Under the pieces are notes generated by a model, which was not told the DNA's origin, made no database searches, and saw nothing but the letters and a program-made list of their open reading frames with translations. The translations under genes and the position numbers were made by a program. Shown here piece after piece: positions 1-12,339 of a stretch of DNA of 64,000 nucleotides (the first letter of the stretch is position 1; every line of letters starts with the position of its first letter). The stretch is taken from positions 62,001 through 126,000 of the forward strand of contig SNVD02007156.1 in the NCBI GenBank assembly GCA_013180625.2. Reading direction: 5' to 3'. This DNA comes from Boswellia sacra (taxonomy: Eukaryota > Streptophyta > Magnoliopsida > Sapindales > Burseraceae).

Positions 1-1384
1 CATACAACATGCATGCATGAGTACAAATGTAAAGAAGGATGGACCAAAATCATAAGAAACAAGAGATATGACTTAGATAGATAGAATTAGGGAAAGCAAA
101 ATCAAAGATGCAATTTATGTAATAAGTGCAAAAGAGAAGATCTCATGCCTAAAAAGATGTTCATGGTTGGTGTTGGCTTTGTAGTTTGTCGAAGATTGAA
201 GTAGAGGATCACAACATGCAACACAACAAGAGGCAAACCAAGTAGTTTTTTTTTAATAAAAGAAGCGAATCAATCAGAATGGAGACAGGGAGGAAAGGCG
301 AAAGAAAGATTTTTGAGCCTGCAAATTATAGGCAACAACGGCACAGAGTATCCATGTTTGCATTGTGATTTCGCATGGAGCATACTAGGTTTGTTGCTAA
401 TTTTGTTATTTTCAAAACGATTAAGGGCATCTTTGTATTTTCATTTCAAAAGAAGAGTTAAAAATAGTTAAAATAAAAAAAGGGGTTAGATAAGCTTAGT
501 AGATGGTCTAAGGCGTTGGTTGGTGAAATTTGGACTTGGTAAAGGAGCAAAATCTCATTTTTCTTTTTGAATTGAGAAAAAAAATTAGACAAAATCAAAC
601 AATGGAAGAAATGAAGTTTCAAATTTTGTAAAGACTAAACATCTCTAAAATCTAAAAACTACGTCTTTGGGTTTTTGCCACGGATCAATTTTGTCTCTAA
701 AAGTATAAATTTCATCAGAAAAGACATAACGCAAAAAAATTCGTTTCATTGCTAAGTCATGGCAGTAGGTCCGTGGCAAAAAGATTAGGCAACAAAAAAA
801 ATTTCATTTCTAAAGGAGACATTTTCGCCGCAAAAAATTTGGTTCAAAATTAAATTAAAAATAGTTGCAAAAGGATATGAAAAAGCACAAAAAAATGGTG
901 CTGAAAGACTTGAGAACGAAAATATTTCGTTGCTAATCATCATATTTTGTAACAAATTTAAATTTGTTGCAAAAAAGTGCCAATTTGTGACAAATATTGG
1001 AGGCTTTTGTAACAAAATTTAGTTCCTAAATTAGACATTTATCTCCTATTTTTTTGTTGCAAAATGTGTGATTTTGAAACAAATTAATTTGTTGCAAAAT
1101 GTATGAAATAGTCACGAATTAAAATTGAGAAACAAATATTGAAGACTTTAACAAAAAAAAATTGTTGTAATATGATATATTTTGCCACAAATTTTATTTA
1201 GTTATAGAATGTATCATTTTCAAACAATAAATTTCATAATGAAAGTAATGGATTTCATTATAAATTATAATGGAAAATAAATTAAAGCTTTTACAAACAA
1301 AATTTTTAATTGCGAATTATTTATATTAGCTACTAAAAAATTATTAGTTTTGTAAACTACCTTTTGGAGACAAATTATGTAGTG
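1..1384. mobile_element. Putative terminal part of a CACTA-type (En/Spm) DNA transposon
   Basis: From about 640 to 1384 the sequence is full of short, variably spaced copies of TTTGTTGCAAAA and its reverse complement (for example near 950, 1065 and 1090), the arrangement typical of subterminal repeats of plant CACTA elements. The stretch closes at 1384 with GTAGTG, which read on the minus strand is CACTAC, the usual CACTA terminus. The other end would lie left of the window. No transposase coding sequence is present in this part, and no 3-bp target duplication can be tested. It could instead be an unrelated satellite-like AT-rich repeat. Confidence 0.35.
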
Positions 1385-2040
1385 GGTGATTGTTTTTACA
1401 TTGCTATTTTGTTTGATTACAAATAGCATTTGCTTGCAAAAAATAAGTTTTAGTTTATTAAATTACATGTAAACCATGTCTACTACAAATAATGATATTA
1501 TATGATAAAAGAAAACGTAAAATAAAACAAAAATTTAACACAACTTTGTATATAAATATTTACCTTCTATTGATTGATATATCATAAAAGGTTTCAAGCA
1601 TATGCAATACAAACCAAAAGTATCATATAGCCTAAGATTTAAAAACAACATACAATTATAAAAAATATGACCTAAGTTTTAGAACTATCTAGTCTAAGAG
1701 TTCAACAAATATGTACATAGTTATCAAAAAGTTAAGCCTAAAAAAGTACGAAGTGAACTGGATCTTGGCAATCATCTAAAGAGATAAACCAATTCGACAA
1801 TCATCTAAAGTGGCAGCCAATACAACCATCTAATCATCATCATAGCTCTAATTATCCGTATTAGTAGCATTGCCACTAAACTTTAGGTAATCATTTTCCT
1901 AACAGATACAAAAAAAAAAATTGCGTTTAAACTATGTTAGAAAACAAAGCCTCGCTCAAAACAACAAGCTAGAAATATATCAAAACTGTAGCAATTCAAA
2001 TAACAAGAGTAACAAATCAACACCAAAAATTGGTGGATTC
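1385..2040. other. AT-rich stretch with no recognisable gene
   Basis: I see only AT-rich, low-complexity sequence with stop codons in all frames, and no RNA gene or clear repeat structure. Confidence 0.5.
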
Positions 2041-2620
2041 TTAGCTCTTTTTTACTCACTAAAAGATCTCATGTCTTAAAATAGCTTAATGTCACGAGCT
2101 TAGAGATTTGCGCAGCACGCTCGTGCGGCACTTAGACAACTTGAACCCAAAGTTGCTAAGTAAGCCTAGTGATTTGCCTTCTCGCTCAAGGAGAAGAGAG
2201 GATCGTTGAGCCAAAGAGCTTTGTTGGTAAGAAGAGAAGAGATGGAAGATGGAGACAAGTATTGCTAAGCAAGAGAGTTTTGTATTACACTAGAAAGCTT
2301 TACAATGCTTGGTTGCTTGGATGATTTACAAATGAGCTTTGGAGGGGTATTTATACTAAACCACCTCTTAAATGAATGGCTAAGATCTAATGCATCTAAG
2401 GGTCCTAATTCACTATCTAGAATGATCTACTAGATATGTACAAGAGTAGATAAGTACAAGAGATAATTCTTATCTTGCTAGAGAATTCTAGAAGATGAGC
2501 TTGGGCTTGCAAGCTTTCTAGAATCTAGACCAAGCCTTATGCATATTTGGGCCACTATAACAAGCAAATTAGGCGGGCCATAACATTAAGCTAAGTGAAC
2601 AATAAAATTCAAATGCAAAA
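2041..2620 (-). mobile_element. LTR-like relic (possible solo LTR or TRIM fragment)
   Basis: This block has higher complexity than its surroundings and reads like an LTR promoter region on the minus strand: a TATA-type motif (GTATAAATACCCC, near 2345-2360) followed by transcribed-leader-like sequence. No second copy, primer-binding site or target duplication was found in the window, so the boundaries are guesses and the call is weak. Confidence 0.25.
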
Positions 2621-2640
2621 TTAACAATACCTGCAAAGCA

Positions 2641-4594
2641 TATAACTCAGCAAAGCACAAAAAAATCTAACAAATATAAATGCTTTTTTTCCTTTAACCA
2701 ATGCTCATATCTAGCAAGTTCACTTTTTTAACCAATTACTTCCAAAAGATGATAATACATTTCTATGATTACATATTGTTAGTTGTAATCTCAAGTTGTT
2801 TAAACAGGCATATACATGCATAACGATGGCAAAAAGGTTTAGGGAAAATGAAAAAAAAAACTCAATAAGAATACAGGGCAAAACAGAGGAAAAATGCAAA
2901 CCCTTTTGTGTTGTCACTGCACATTTTTTGATCTGATCAAGTTCTTACTTTAACAATGCTTCAAGCTGATTTTATGCATAACTTAGCATCCAATAAATGC
3001 ATAACACATTGTTGAGATTTGTTCATACAAAATAAATAAAGTTAAATTAACTAGAGACTTAATTTACGAACATAATAAATACAAAGTTAATTGTAGTAAC
3101 TTTAGTTAATTTTTTACACATTAAAATCAACACATAGGAAACAAACTCCTAACAATCAAGACCAATGGATCAAATTTGAAATTATCTCTTATCACAATTC
3201 AATCAACAAGTGGTTATCTTGATGATCACCTATTTTCCTATTTCATCCATGATATATACCACACTTTTCTAGTATTTATCTATCAAATGCATAACTTTTA
3301 GTGATACGTCAAGCAGAAAACCAAAGTCACTTTAATTTCAGTGATGAAAGTTACACTTCTACGTAGTTAACCAAGCTGGAAATTTCTATAGAAAGTTCAT
3401 TCTAGATTGCTCATGTCTCAGTCAGTCATGTATCAACCAAGATGAGAACATAATATTCAAACTATAAGAGTATTAGGAAGATGTATTTAATGGATAGAAA
3501 ATGTTTAAAAAGAAAAACAAGTTTATCGCATTTATTTGCATATACGTTAGTAATGGTTTTTTATACCATTTTGTTGGTGCTTCAAATCACATAGACAACA
3601 AAATTACAATCAAGAATCAGCTTATCTATTTTACAACCATACTCAGAGAAATCCATAGAGAGATTTTCTAAGCTATTACAAAAGTCTTGGCAACATTTTG
3701 CCCACATTGCATACAAAATAATAATAGAAATTATACTACCCCCTCAATATAAATAAATTAAATGAAGAACTTAATCAAATAAATACGTTTATAATTAAGA
3801 TTATTTGAAAACACAAATCATAATTATCTCAAAAGCATTTCTCCAACGCATAGAAACAAGTAGATATTTGAAGCATTTCATCAAAAACATAGTATGCACT
3901 GTATAAGCTTCCAATAAACAACAGGACAAAAAAACCTAGAACAAAATTTCGAATTGGTGACAACAACAGAGAAGAGAAAAATCTGGGTCTTTACAACCAA
4001 AAACAAAAATTGCTTTTTCTATAAGGGAAAAACTTAGAATCACAGCGACAAAAGATTTTTTAATCTTAAACCAATTATCTTGCCCGCCTCTCTCCCAACA
4101 CCATAATAGCTTCACTCTTTATAAGTTCTGAAGCGAATTGAACTACTCAACTCAGTGTAGCAACTAGCAAGGCACTTTGACACTACAAAATAAATAAATA
4201 AATACATAACAACAAAGGGCTTCTAAGATAAAAATACACAATGAAAATAACAAAGAAATCTTAGAGATAGATGAAACCTCTAATGGGATTGCAATGGGCT
4301 TTAAAATGTAAGACCATTAATAATCAACGATTCTGATTTCTAAGAAATTTGATGCAAAACACTAACAAATGGTCTTTTTTTAACTAAAATTGGAAAAAGA
4401 AATAATAATAAGAGACATATGCATGTGTGATTAAAGTGATGGGTGAGAAAGGGACTTTTGAATCCGTTAAGCTCTATAGATCTGATATCTCAGAAGAAAG
4501 ATCAGGAACCAAAGGTCTCCATTTGAAGTTAATCACCAGCTCCTTTTGTAGTTAATCAACAGTTGGTGCATTAGGTTGGGCTGTTTGGAGGAAA
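2641..4594. other. AT-rich intergenic sequence, no gene seen
   Basis: No coding exon, RNA gene or dispersed repeat is visible apart from short homopolymer runs. The interval ends at the start of the first 583-bp long repeat. Confidence 0.5.
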
Positions 4595-5177
4595 TGTTGG
4601 GAATATTTGTTATAAATCTAAATAATAAAATTCAAGCGACAACACATTGAAGAAATAATTAAATATAAATTAAATTAGTAAAATAATAAATTAAGTAAAT
4701 ATAACAAGTAAAGAAGTAGAGAAAGAAATCTGTAACCTCAGCACTTGGGAGGCATGTTGAAGGCACTGTCTTAAAGTCAAAGAGTCCTACCCTCGTGCGG
4801 GTAATATCGTTACTTAAGAGCTCTAAGATATAACCTAGTGTTCACAACCTATCTCCTCGATAAGCACGATCACCAAAAGAAAATAATCAATCTCCATCTG
4901 TCGCAGTTGCTCAAAAACATAGAAAATACTCAAATATATCCTCATAGTGTTAGAACCTTGAGACTCTTTTATATAATAGTCTCCTAGCTTAGGTAACTTA
5001 CAAATTAAATCTCTTGTAACTTCTAAGCCATAATGTTCTTAATAAAAACATGTACGTTACAAATAATAAGTGTTGTAATTCATGTTTTTATTATATTTGT
5101 AACTCATGAAATTAATCTTAAATTAAATTTTTTAACTCATGAAATAAATATTTGTTTTAAATCTTTTTTCTCCAATA
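4595..5177. repeat. 583-bp long repeat, copy A (LTR-like)
   Basis: It begins TGTTGGGAATATTTG and ends TCTCCAATA, close to the TG...CA ends of plant LTRs with the short inverted pair TGTTGG/CCAACA. It aligns end to end with the copy at 9924-10506, same length and same orientation, at what I judge by eye to be 85-90% identity. On the minus strand it contains a TATA-like ATTATATAAAAGAG near 4970, as expected for an LTR promoter, although the plus strand also offers TTATATAA. Confidence 0.65.
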
Positions 5178-5339
5178 GGACCGCACAAAAGGTTTAAAAC
5201 TTAAAGCTTTATAAAATAAAATACTTAGATAAAAATACTTATCAAAATAAAAAATATATATAAAAAGCAACTTTCTATTATGCAATGAGTATAAGTACCT
5301 TTTGGGTTTGAACCTATACTTAATGTTGATACCATTCAT

Positions 5340-5830
5340 TTAAGTGAACAAAGTTTTAAACTCGATTTATTGACCAAACTTCAAACTTTCACACACATAA
5401 TATCAACGAAGACATCGTTTTGGTGGGGTAGCGCTTTAATGGCCATGCGCTTAATCTTGATTCTCATGAGAGTTTAAGAGAACAGCCCAATTCACATGGT
5501 CACGGCTCTTACGATGCTCTCACTTATATGACTCCTCAAAAGGTATAAGTGACCTATACCTCGTAATAGTATCTAGCCTTTGGACTCATTCAGGATAAAT
5601 ATCCTTCCTAACATCACATATAACAAGCACTTTGCTATAAGGATGAGTAGGACCATATCTCCTTTAAGATATGGTGATATAGTTATGCTTAACGAGTCAT
5701 GCAGTATGGATTGTTCCTACCCATTGAACTTCCTTCATAGGATCTCCAATCATAGAGGTTGAGTTACTTCCCTAGGTGACTCCCTTTAGGCTTAAGCACA
5801 TCCTCCTCGACAATTTAATCAATTAATTAA
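5340..5830. other. Higher-complexity block inside the LTR-bounded interior
   Basis: This block is less AT-rich than the rest of the interior and contains a short inverted pair around 5660-5685 (ATATCTCC and GATATGG arms). All frames are interrupted. It may be a conserved non-coding leader region of the element; nothing more can be said from one copy. Confidence 0.25.
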
Positions 5831-7909
5831 TTGAATATAGCATGCTGAGTTTTTTCATGAACATGCAGTACTTTATTTCATCTTGGGAAATTTGTCCTTC
5901 ATCTGATAATTGCTTACACTAGCTCTCTTAATCTAATTGCATTAACTTTCTCACAAAAAAAAGTTAAAGAGTATAAGAATATCAAAAGTGCAATAAAGAA
6001 AATTGAAGGAGCATTTATCACCTCGTAAACAATAATATTTTCAAACTCATACAAAATTAATAATCATCTAATAATTTATAAATTACCTTTTTTTCCATAA
6101 TATCATAAAAATATTGACAACCATAATATATAGAAAACCCCCACATTAAGAAACATTTTAATTCACTAATAATAACTTCACAAAATATTAATGCTGTAAT
6201 TTGTTGAATTTTTAAAACCACGGAAATAACAACTCAACTCATATCACTATTGTCCAAAAATTAATAACTAAAAATTCAAAACCTCTTAAAAATTGAAATC
6301 CCTACATTAACATAATATTTATTTCTACTCAGAATAAACACAATTTATAACTCATATATTTATTTAATAATAATTAATAGCATTTATACACAATTTTATT
6401 CAATGTAACCACATAAGTTATCACAACACACTATTAATCTTCTTGACATATTCTAAAATTCACAAGGAATTAAAAATAACTACAATGTAATAATTATAGT
6501 AATTATTAACACATAACATCATGAACAAAGAAGAGTTAATTAGCACCAAACCCAGTCAACTAATTGTAATTAAAAATACTAGATGGAGTCACATATTTTG
6601 AAACTCAGATTTTTTTTAATCATTACAAAACACACTTCCAACGCACATGCCATATGTACAAGTTGAAAGCAAACCAATAATAAACAAGTTTAAATTCCAG
6701 CCAAATAATAGAATAAATGAGTAATTGCATTCAATAAATTATCTTTTAACTCTAATTCAAAATTTCAATTATTCATTAAAAATATAGCTCTTACACTACC
6801 ACAAACTTGTAAGTTGCAAACAAATATATATTAAAGTACCAATATAAGTAACAAAATGTAACTCCTTAAATCATGTTTACAAAGTTTAATAATTTCAATA
6901 TCTTAGATAACCACAAGAAACTATTAATTAATAGTATACCACCATGTATATGAGTTTCTAATAAATACATTGAAATGTGTAATAAAAAAATTTAACGCAT
7001 GCAAGTAACATTCAAATTGAATTTTTAATCAGTTCATAATAATACAATAAAGATCAATGATTATCTAGCTCCAAAATAACAAGACGCTTTATTAGTAACA
7101 TATAAATTTAATTAAATCATAAATAATATGTAATAAATATCAATAGTAAGCATTTTCATAACTGAAATATTTATTGGACCATAATAAAACTAATAAAAAG
7201 TCTTGATAATAAAACCACTGCACGTTACAACTCATTCATATTCTTTGAAAATAAAAAGAAAATTTTAATAACCAATCACATACCTAGAAAGTAATTGTAG
7301 TAACTTGCTATCATAACTATTACTTGTAACATCTATAGCTTATAACCACAATTTTAATAAAACCAAATAGATACAACAACTCTTCTTAAATGAAACACTG
7401 ATATATATATATATATATATCACTGACATAATCATAATTAAGAATTTGAGATGATAAAAATTATTACTAACCATATTAATATATTTCATAAGCTAATATC
7501 GAACTTAACAAGTAAATGCTCTTATTACTATGACATATAAATACTTGTTTGAAAGCTTATACTAAGCAAACTATATAAGGACAAATCATATTAAAATATG
7601 ATACACACACACACACAAAAAAAAAGAAAAAACCATAGTTTACTAAACATATTCATATAAAAGTTACTAGTTAATCCATACTCACTTTAATCTTAATCAC
7701 AAATAAAAGATATTGATATAAACAAAGTGTGCATGGCTGATGAAAATAATAAAAGAATTCACATCTTCATTAACCTCTATGTCTTTAACTTAATAGAGAC
7801 ATTTATTTGCTCGTGTTGTAAAATAAAGAAATCATTAGAAAGGAAGTTACACAACGAAGCCACCAACTCTCTAATACTAAGAAGACTAGATCTGCAAGAG
7901 AATAACAAT

Positions 7910-9380
7910 TAGGGATATTAACATTTACCCCCCAAGGTTAATCAAAAATATAAATTACCCCCTGTAATATTTGAAATTACAGATGACCCCCTGATTTTTA
8001 AATTCTGACATTAAATTAAACGGAAAAGGAGAAGAGAGAAAAAAACACTTCACAATTTTACCAAAATAACCTCATGTTCGGTCATTTGATATTAACAGTT
8101 TACCCTCTAAGATTAAGCAAAAAGACAAATTCCCTCTGCACAATTTGAAATTGCAAATTATCCCCTTATTTTTTAATTTCGACATTAAATTAAGTGAAAA
8201 AAGATGAGAGAGAGGATAATATATGCTATTCGATCAAAATGCCCTTATATAAATACAAATACCTTTACTCACTTTTCTAAAATCACCTAAACACCCTTAC
8301 CTTTCTTTCTTTCTGTCTCCGTCTCCTTCTTTGTCTCCCCTCTACCAGCAATCTCTACCACCTCTCCCTAGTGCTTCACCAGATCTTCCCCCCACACCGC
8401 CATCGTCTAGGGGTGACAATTTGAATCATGACACCCGAACATGACACAAATATGACACGAACGTGACACACGATTAATAAATGGGTCGAATTCATGTTGA
8501 GGGTGTTCAACACGCCAATCAGGTTGATGACACGAATAGTTAAATATATCTTGTCAATCATTAACATGCAAACTCATTTAATGATATAATTTTTACCTTT
8601 TTACAATATATATATATTATAAAACTAAAAATTTTATATTATAAACTAAATTAATTTACATAATAGTAAATTGTAATGATTTTAATAATTTTTTATATTA
8701 ACAATTATTTATATTTTAAAAATAATTTTAATTGATATAAATATATAGAATATGATGTACTATGCATAATTTGATTAAACAATTAAGTAAATTATGTTAA
8801 TTAAATATGACACGATTACAACACGTGGGTGACGCATTTAATAACTGTATCGAATCCGCTTTTCATGTCTTCTCGAACAATTAAATGGGTCGACACATAT
8901 GACACGAATTGCCACCCCCACGATTGTTGCTTCCTTCTCTTCATTGATGAAACTACTTACATCACCAATTCCTCCTCTCTCTCCTCTACTAAAACTCGTC
9001 ACCACCCAATTTGGGTTTGTTAATTAAAGTTAAGATTAAAAGGTGGGTTCAATTTGGTTCAAATTTACTTTTTATTATTTATTCAGTAAAGTTTTAAATA
9101 TTCTTAATTGTTATTATTTTTAATTATTATTATTGTTTTCATCCTAATTTTTTAATTATTTTTATCCTCGGGAGAAATTTGTATTTTCATTTAACCTCAG
9201 GGGGTAAATTGTTAAATATCCCTTAATTTTATCGCATGAGTTTTATTTTCAATAATATCCCTACTTCGTTTAATTTAACGTCAGAATTCAAAAATCAGGG
9301 GATAATTTATAATTTCAAATATTACATGGGGTAATTTGTACTTTCGATTAACCTTGGGGTGTAAATTGTTAATATCCCTA
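7910..9380. mobile_element. TIR-bounded non-autonomous DNA element nested in the LTR-like element
   Basis: The ends are inverted repeats of about 115 bp: the left end starts TAGGGATATTAACATTTACC and the reverse complement of the right end starts TAGGGATATTAACAATTTAC, with matching runs of CCCC blocks through about 8025 and 9270. ACAAT flanks both sides (7905-7909 and 9381-9385), a candidate 5-bp target duplication; a 3-bp duplication with one more terminal base is also possible. A partial inner copy of the terminal motif occurs near 9165-9230 and 8065-8170. No transposase is encoded. A second terminus of the same general type appears at 27975. Confidence 0.6.
8408..8920. mobile_element. hAT-like MITE nested inside the TIR element
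   Basis: The left end reads TAGGGGTGACAATTTG and the right end, on the minus strand, TGGGGGTGGCAATTCG, matching the common plant hAT terminus. Subterminal GACACGA and GTGTCATA motifs recur in both arms. The flanking octamers CCATCGTC (8400-8407) and CGATTGTT (8921-8928) agree at five of eight positions, a weak and eroded version of an 8-bp hAT duplication. No coding capacity. Confidence 0.5.
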
Positions 9381-9923
9381 ACAATTATTATATATTCAAT
9401 ATCCAAATAAGCTTTTAATATTTGAAAGTGGCTCATATCAATAACTAAATTAATTTTATATTCTAAAGTAGGTATGCATTTTCAATTCTTCATTGCAAGG
9501 AAAAATAAAAGGATTTTACACATGCAAGTATATATCACAACATAAACTAGAATAATTCACTAATCATATAATGTATAATCAAGCTAGCTATATTCACATT
9601 ATGAACAAAGTATAAATCATGATAGATTTCACCAAGATCTATAACATACATTATATGATAAACAAACAAATAAAACAATTAACACAATCCATCACACTTA
9701 TGAACCTATCACATATTCAACAAAATATAAATAACATATAGATGTAGCCAATAGCTATATAGATGCTTATACACGTGGATCTAATAAGAAATAGTATGTA
9801 CACACCGTTATGAAATAGTTTGTGCAACATAAGTAATCAAATAATAAAAGCATAAATATATGTAACCAATTAATATTAAACAAATAACCAACCAATCATA
9901 TGAGATACTCTTTGGCTTTAGAT

Positions 9924-10506
9924 TGTTAGAAATATTTGTTATAAATTTAACTAATAAAATTCAAACAACAACACATTGAAGAAATAATAAAATATAAATT
10001 AAATAAACATAACAATAAATTAAGTAAATATAACAAGTAAAGAAATAGAGAAAGAAATAAGTAGCTTGAGCACGTAGGAGACATGTGAAAGGTATTGTCC
10101 TAAAGCCAAAGAGTCCTCCCCTAGTGTGAGTAATATCGATACTCAAAGGCTCTAAGATACAACCCAATGCTTATAGCTTATCTCCTTAATAAGCACGATC
10201 ACCAGAAGAAAATAATCTATCTTTATGTGTCACAATTGCTCAAAAACATAGAAAATACTCAAATATATCATCACATTATTAGAACCTTAAGACTCCTTTA
10301 TATAGCAATCTCCTACCTTAGACAACTTACAAATTAAATCTCTTGTAACTCCTTAGCTATAATGTTCTTAATAAAAACATGTATGTTGCAAATAATAAGT
10401 GTTGTAACTCATGTTTTTACTATATTTGTAACTCATGAAATTAATCTCAAATTAAATTTTATAACTCATGATATAAATATGTGTTTTAAACTTTTTGTCT
10501 CCAACA
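9924..10506. repeat. 583-bp long repeat, copy B (LTR-like)
   Basis: Second copy of the repeat at 4595-5177. It begins TGTTAGAAATATTTG and ends TGTCTCCAACA, so its right terminus is the better preserved TG...CA end. Differences from copy A are scattered substitutions and small indels, indicating an old insertion. Confidence 0.65.
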
Positions 10507-11634
10507 AGAAATAGATGTGGGTTGAAACTTGAAGGTTTGTGATGAGTTGGCTCTTCAACTCAACTATTAGGAAAGTAAAAGGAGGGAAACAGAGAAAGAT
10601 TTTTAGGAGAACGGGAGTAGTGCATGGTTCTATTTCCTTTCCTTCATCTAGTCTTTTTATTATTTTTTTTGTCATTTTATAGTGCACAAATATCATAGAC
10701 GACCCTATGTTTTTGCTTAATTTCATGCAAATTCACCTGTTGCCCTTTTGTATTGTGCCTACCCCTCACTTTTCATAATGTCATCATAGACCACCCTTCT
10801 ATTGGTTTCTCCACTAAAAACTTGTAATAAGTTGAAACTCGAGGGTTATAATGGTCATTTGACAATAATCTGTCTACAAATATATAAAATGAAAGTTAAC
10901 AATTAAAATAATCCTCACTATCTCTTTCTCCCCCTCAATTCTCTTCGTCCCCAACCCAATTTTCTTTTCATTAATTTTCTTCATCTTCGCGCATCCTTTC
11001 ACCTTACCCTATACAACGTGACTTGAATCATCATCGTTTATGACTGTAGAGGTAAGGATTTTTGTTGTTGAACGCTTATTACAACTTGTACTGTTATGTT
11101 CGTTGGGTATATCTTTGTTTTCACCTTTTTTTTGTATAGTTTCATAAATTTGTAGTATGTTGCTGTTATTTGTTAAGCAAGTTGGGATTCTATGTGTTTA
11201 GGTTGCAAAAGTTTCAAACACTAGAATTCAGGGAAAATTGGAGGTTTTTTAAATTGATGAAAAAATAATTGATGTGAGAACTTGGTCGTTTGAACTGCTA
11301 TATTGACATGCATACATGAATTGTATTTTTGTTACAGTCTTTGTATTACGTATGTCGTGCATGGCTTATGTGATCACTATAAAAATTAGGCCTTTTTAAA
11401 TTGATGATAAAAATATGTAATTGATTTAATAACTTGGTTGTTCGTTCCCTTAAATTGACATGCATGCATGAAATGTGTTTTTGTTACAATAGGTTTATAT
11501 CGTGCACGACTACCATGATCACTGTTTTGGTATCTAACTAATTGTTTTATGTTTTTTCTTTTCTTTTTTTTATACATCTCAATACTTGTTGATGCATATA
11601 TGGTAGTTAAGTCGATGATTTTTTTTTTAAAAAG
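10507..11634. other. Leader region upstream of decayed MULE, with a tandem duplication
   Basis: A pyrimidine-rich stretch (10918-11020) resembles a transcribed 5' leader. A roughly 140-bp segment is tandemly duplicated: 11239-11378 and 11387-11523 share the order AAATTGATGA, ACTTGG, TTGACATGCAT, TTTTTGTTACA, ATCACT. I see no exon before 11635. Material from 10640 to 10900 may include the MULE terminal region, but no matching inverted end was found on the right side. Confidence 0.4.
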
Positions 11635-12339
11635 TTGAAAGCATTTGGTTCTGAGTTTCCAGTTGGGTATGTAGACAGGGATAAAATCAGTAGGATAGTT
11701 TTGTTTGAAGTTGCTAATAAGGTTTGCAAACAAGAAGCTAAAGATTATACAGATGCAAAATTCACTATTAGTTTACCTTGGAATGATGAGAACCTTCAAA
11801 TTAACACTGACACTTTATTTTTAGAGATGCTGAAAATGTTTGAAATGAATGGTGTTTCAAATGTAACAATTTTAGTAAAGGTAGCAACCTTAAATATTGG
11901 GCCACTAGCCTCTGAGTTTTATGGAAAAAAAATCTAAAAATGGAACTAAATCTGAAAAGTACCTAAAGTTGAGTTGCCCAATGTAGTTAAAAATGATATA
12001 GGTGAAAATGACGTAGCTAAAAATAAGTGTAATGGACTTGAAGATGAATATGCTAATGAAGGGTTTGTTGCACAGCCAATGGGCCAGAGTGAGTTTGACT
12101 TCGAAAATGTATCAGATGTAGACTGTAGGTCTGAAACTGATATAGATATTCAACCTAAGGATAGTGCTGTAGCTAGTGGCAGTGAAGAGGTGTCAACAAA
12201 TGACAACTCACATTACCAAAGTGATGGTGAGAATTTTGAAAAAATAGTCAATAGTTCAGATGAAGAAGTGGGCAATGCTAGAATGGCTAGGGTTTATGTG
12301 AGCAAGGCTTTCGTCCTACTCCAAGTGACCGCTTTTCGA

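Larger units (their letters stand above)
4595..10506. mobile_element. Non-coding LTR-bounded element (LARD-like) with nested insertions
   Basis: Two 583-bp direct repeats (4595-5177 and 9924-10506) enclose about 4.7 kb that has no gag or pol homology in any frame. The outer flanks are GGAAA on the left and AGAAA on the right, a possible 5-bp target duplication with one mismatch, which favours one insertion with two LTRs over two independent solo LTRs. I could not find a convincing primer-binding site or polypurine tract in either orientation. That weakens the call and leaves the orientation open. The interior carries a TIR element (7910-9380), so its original length was about 3.3 kb. Large retrotransposon derivatives (LARDs) are the known class of non-coding LTR elements this resembles. 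Confidence 0.5.

Noticed and set aside
5178..5200. Primer-binding site or polypurine tract beside LTR copy A
   Set aside because: Neither strand shows TGG-initial tRNA complementarity or a purine run here, nor at 9900-9923.
7727..7912. 61-codon frame before the nested TIR element
   Set aside because: Short, no homology, in AT-rich interior of the LTR-like element.
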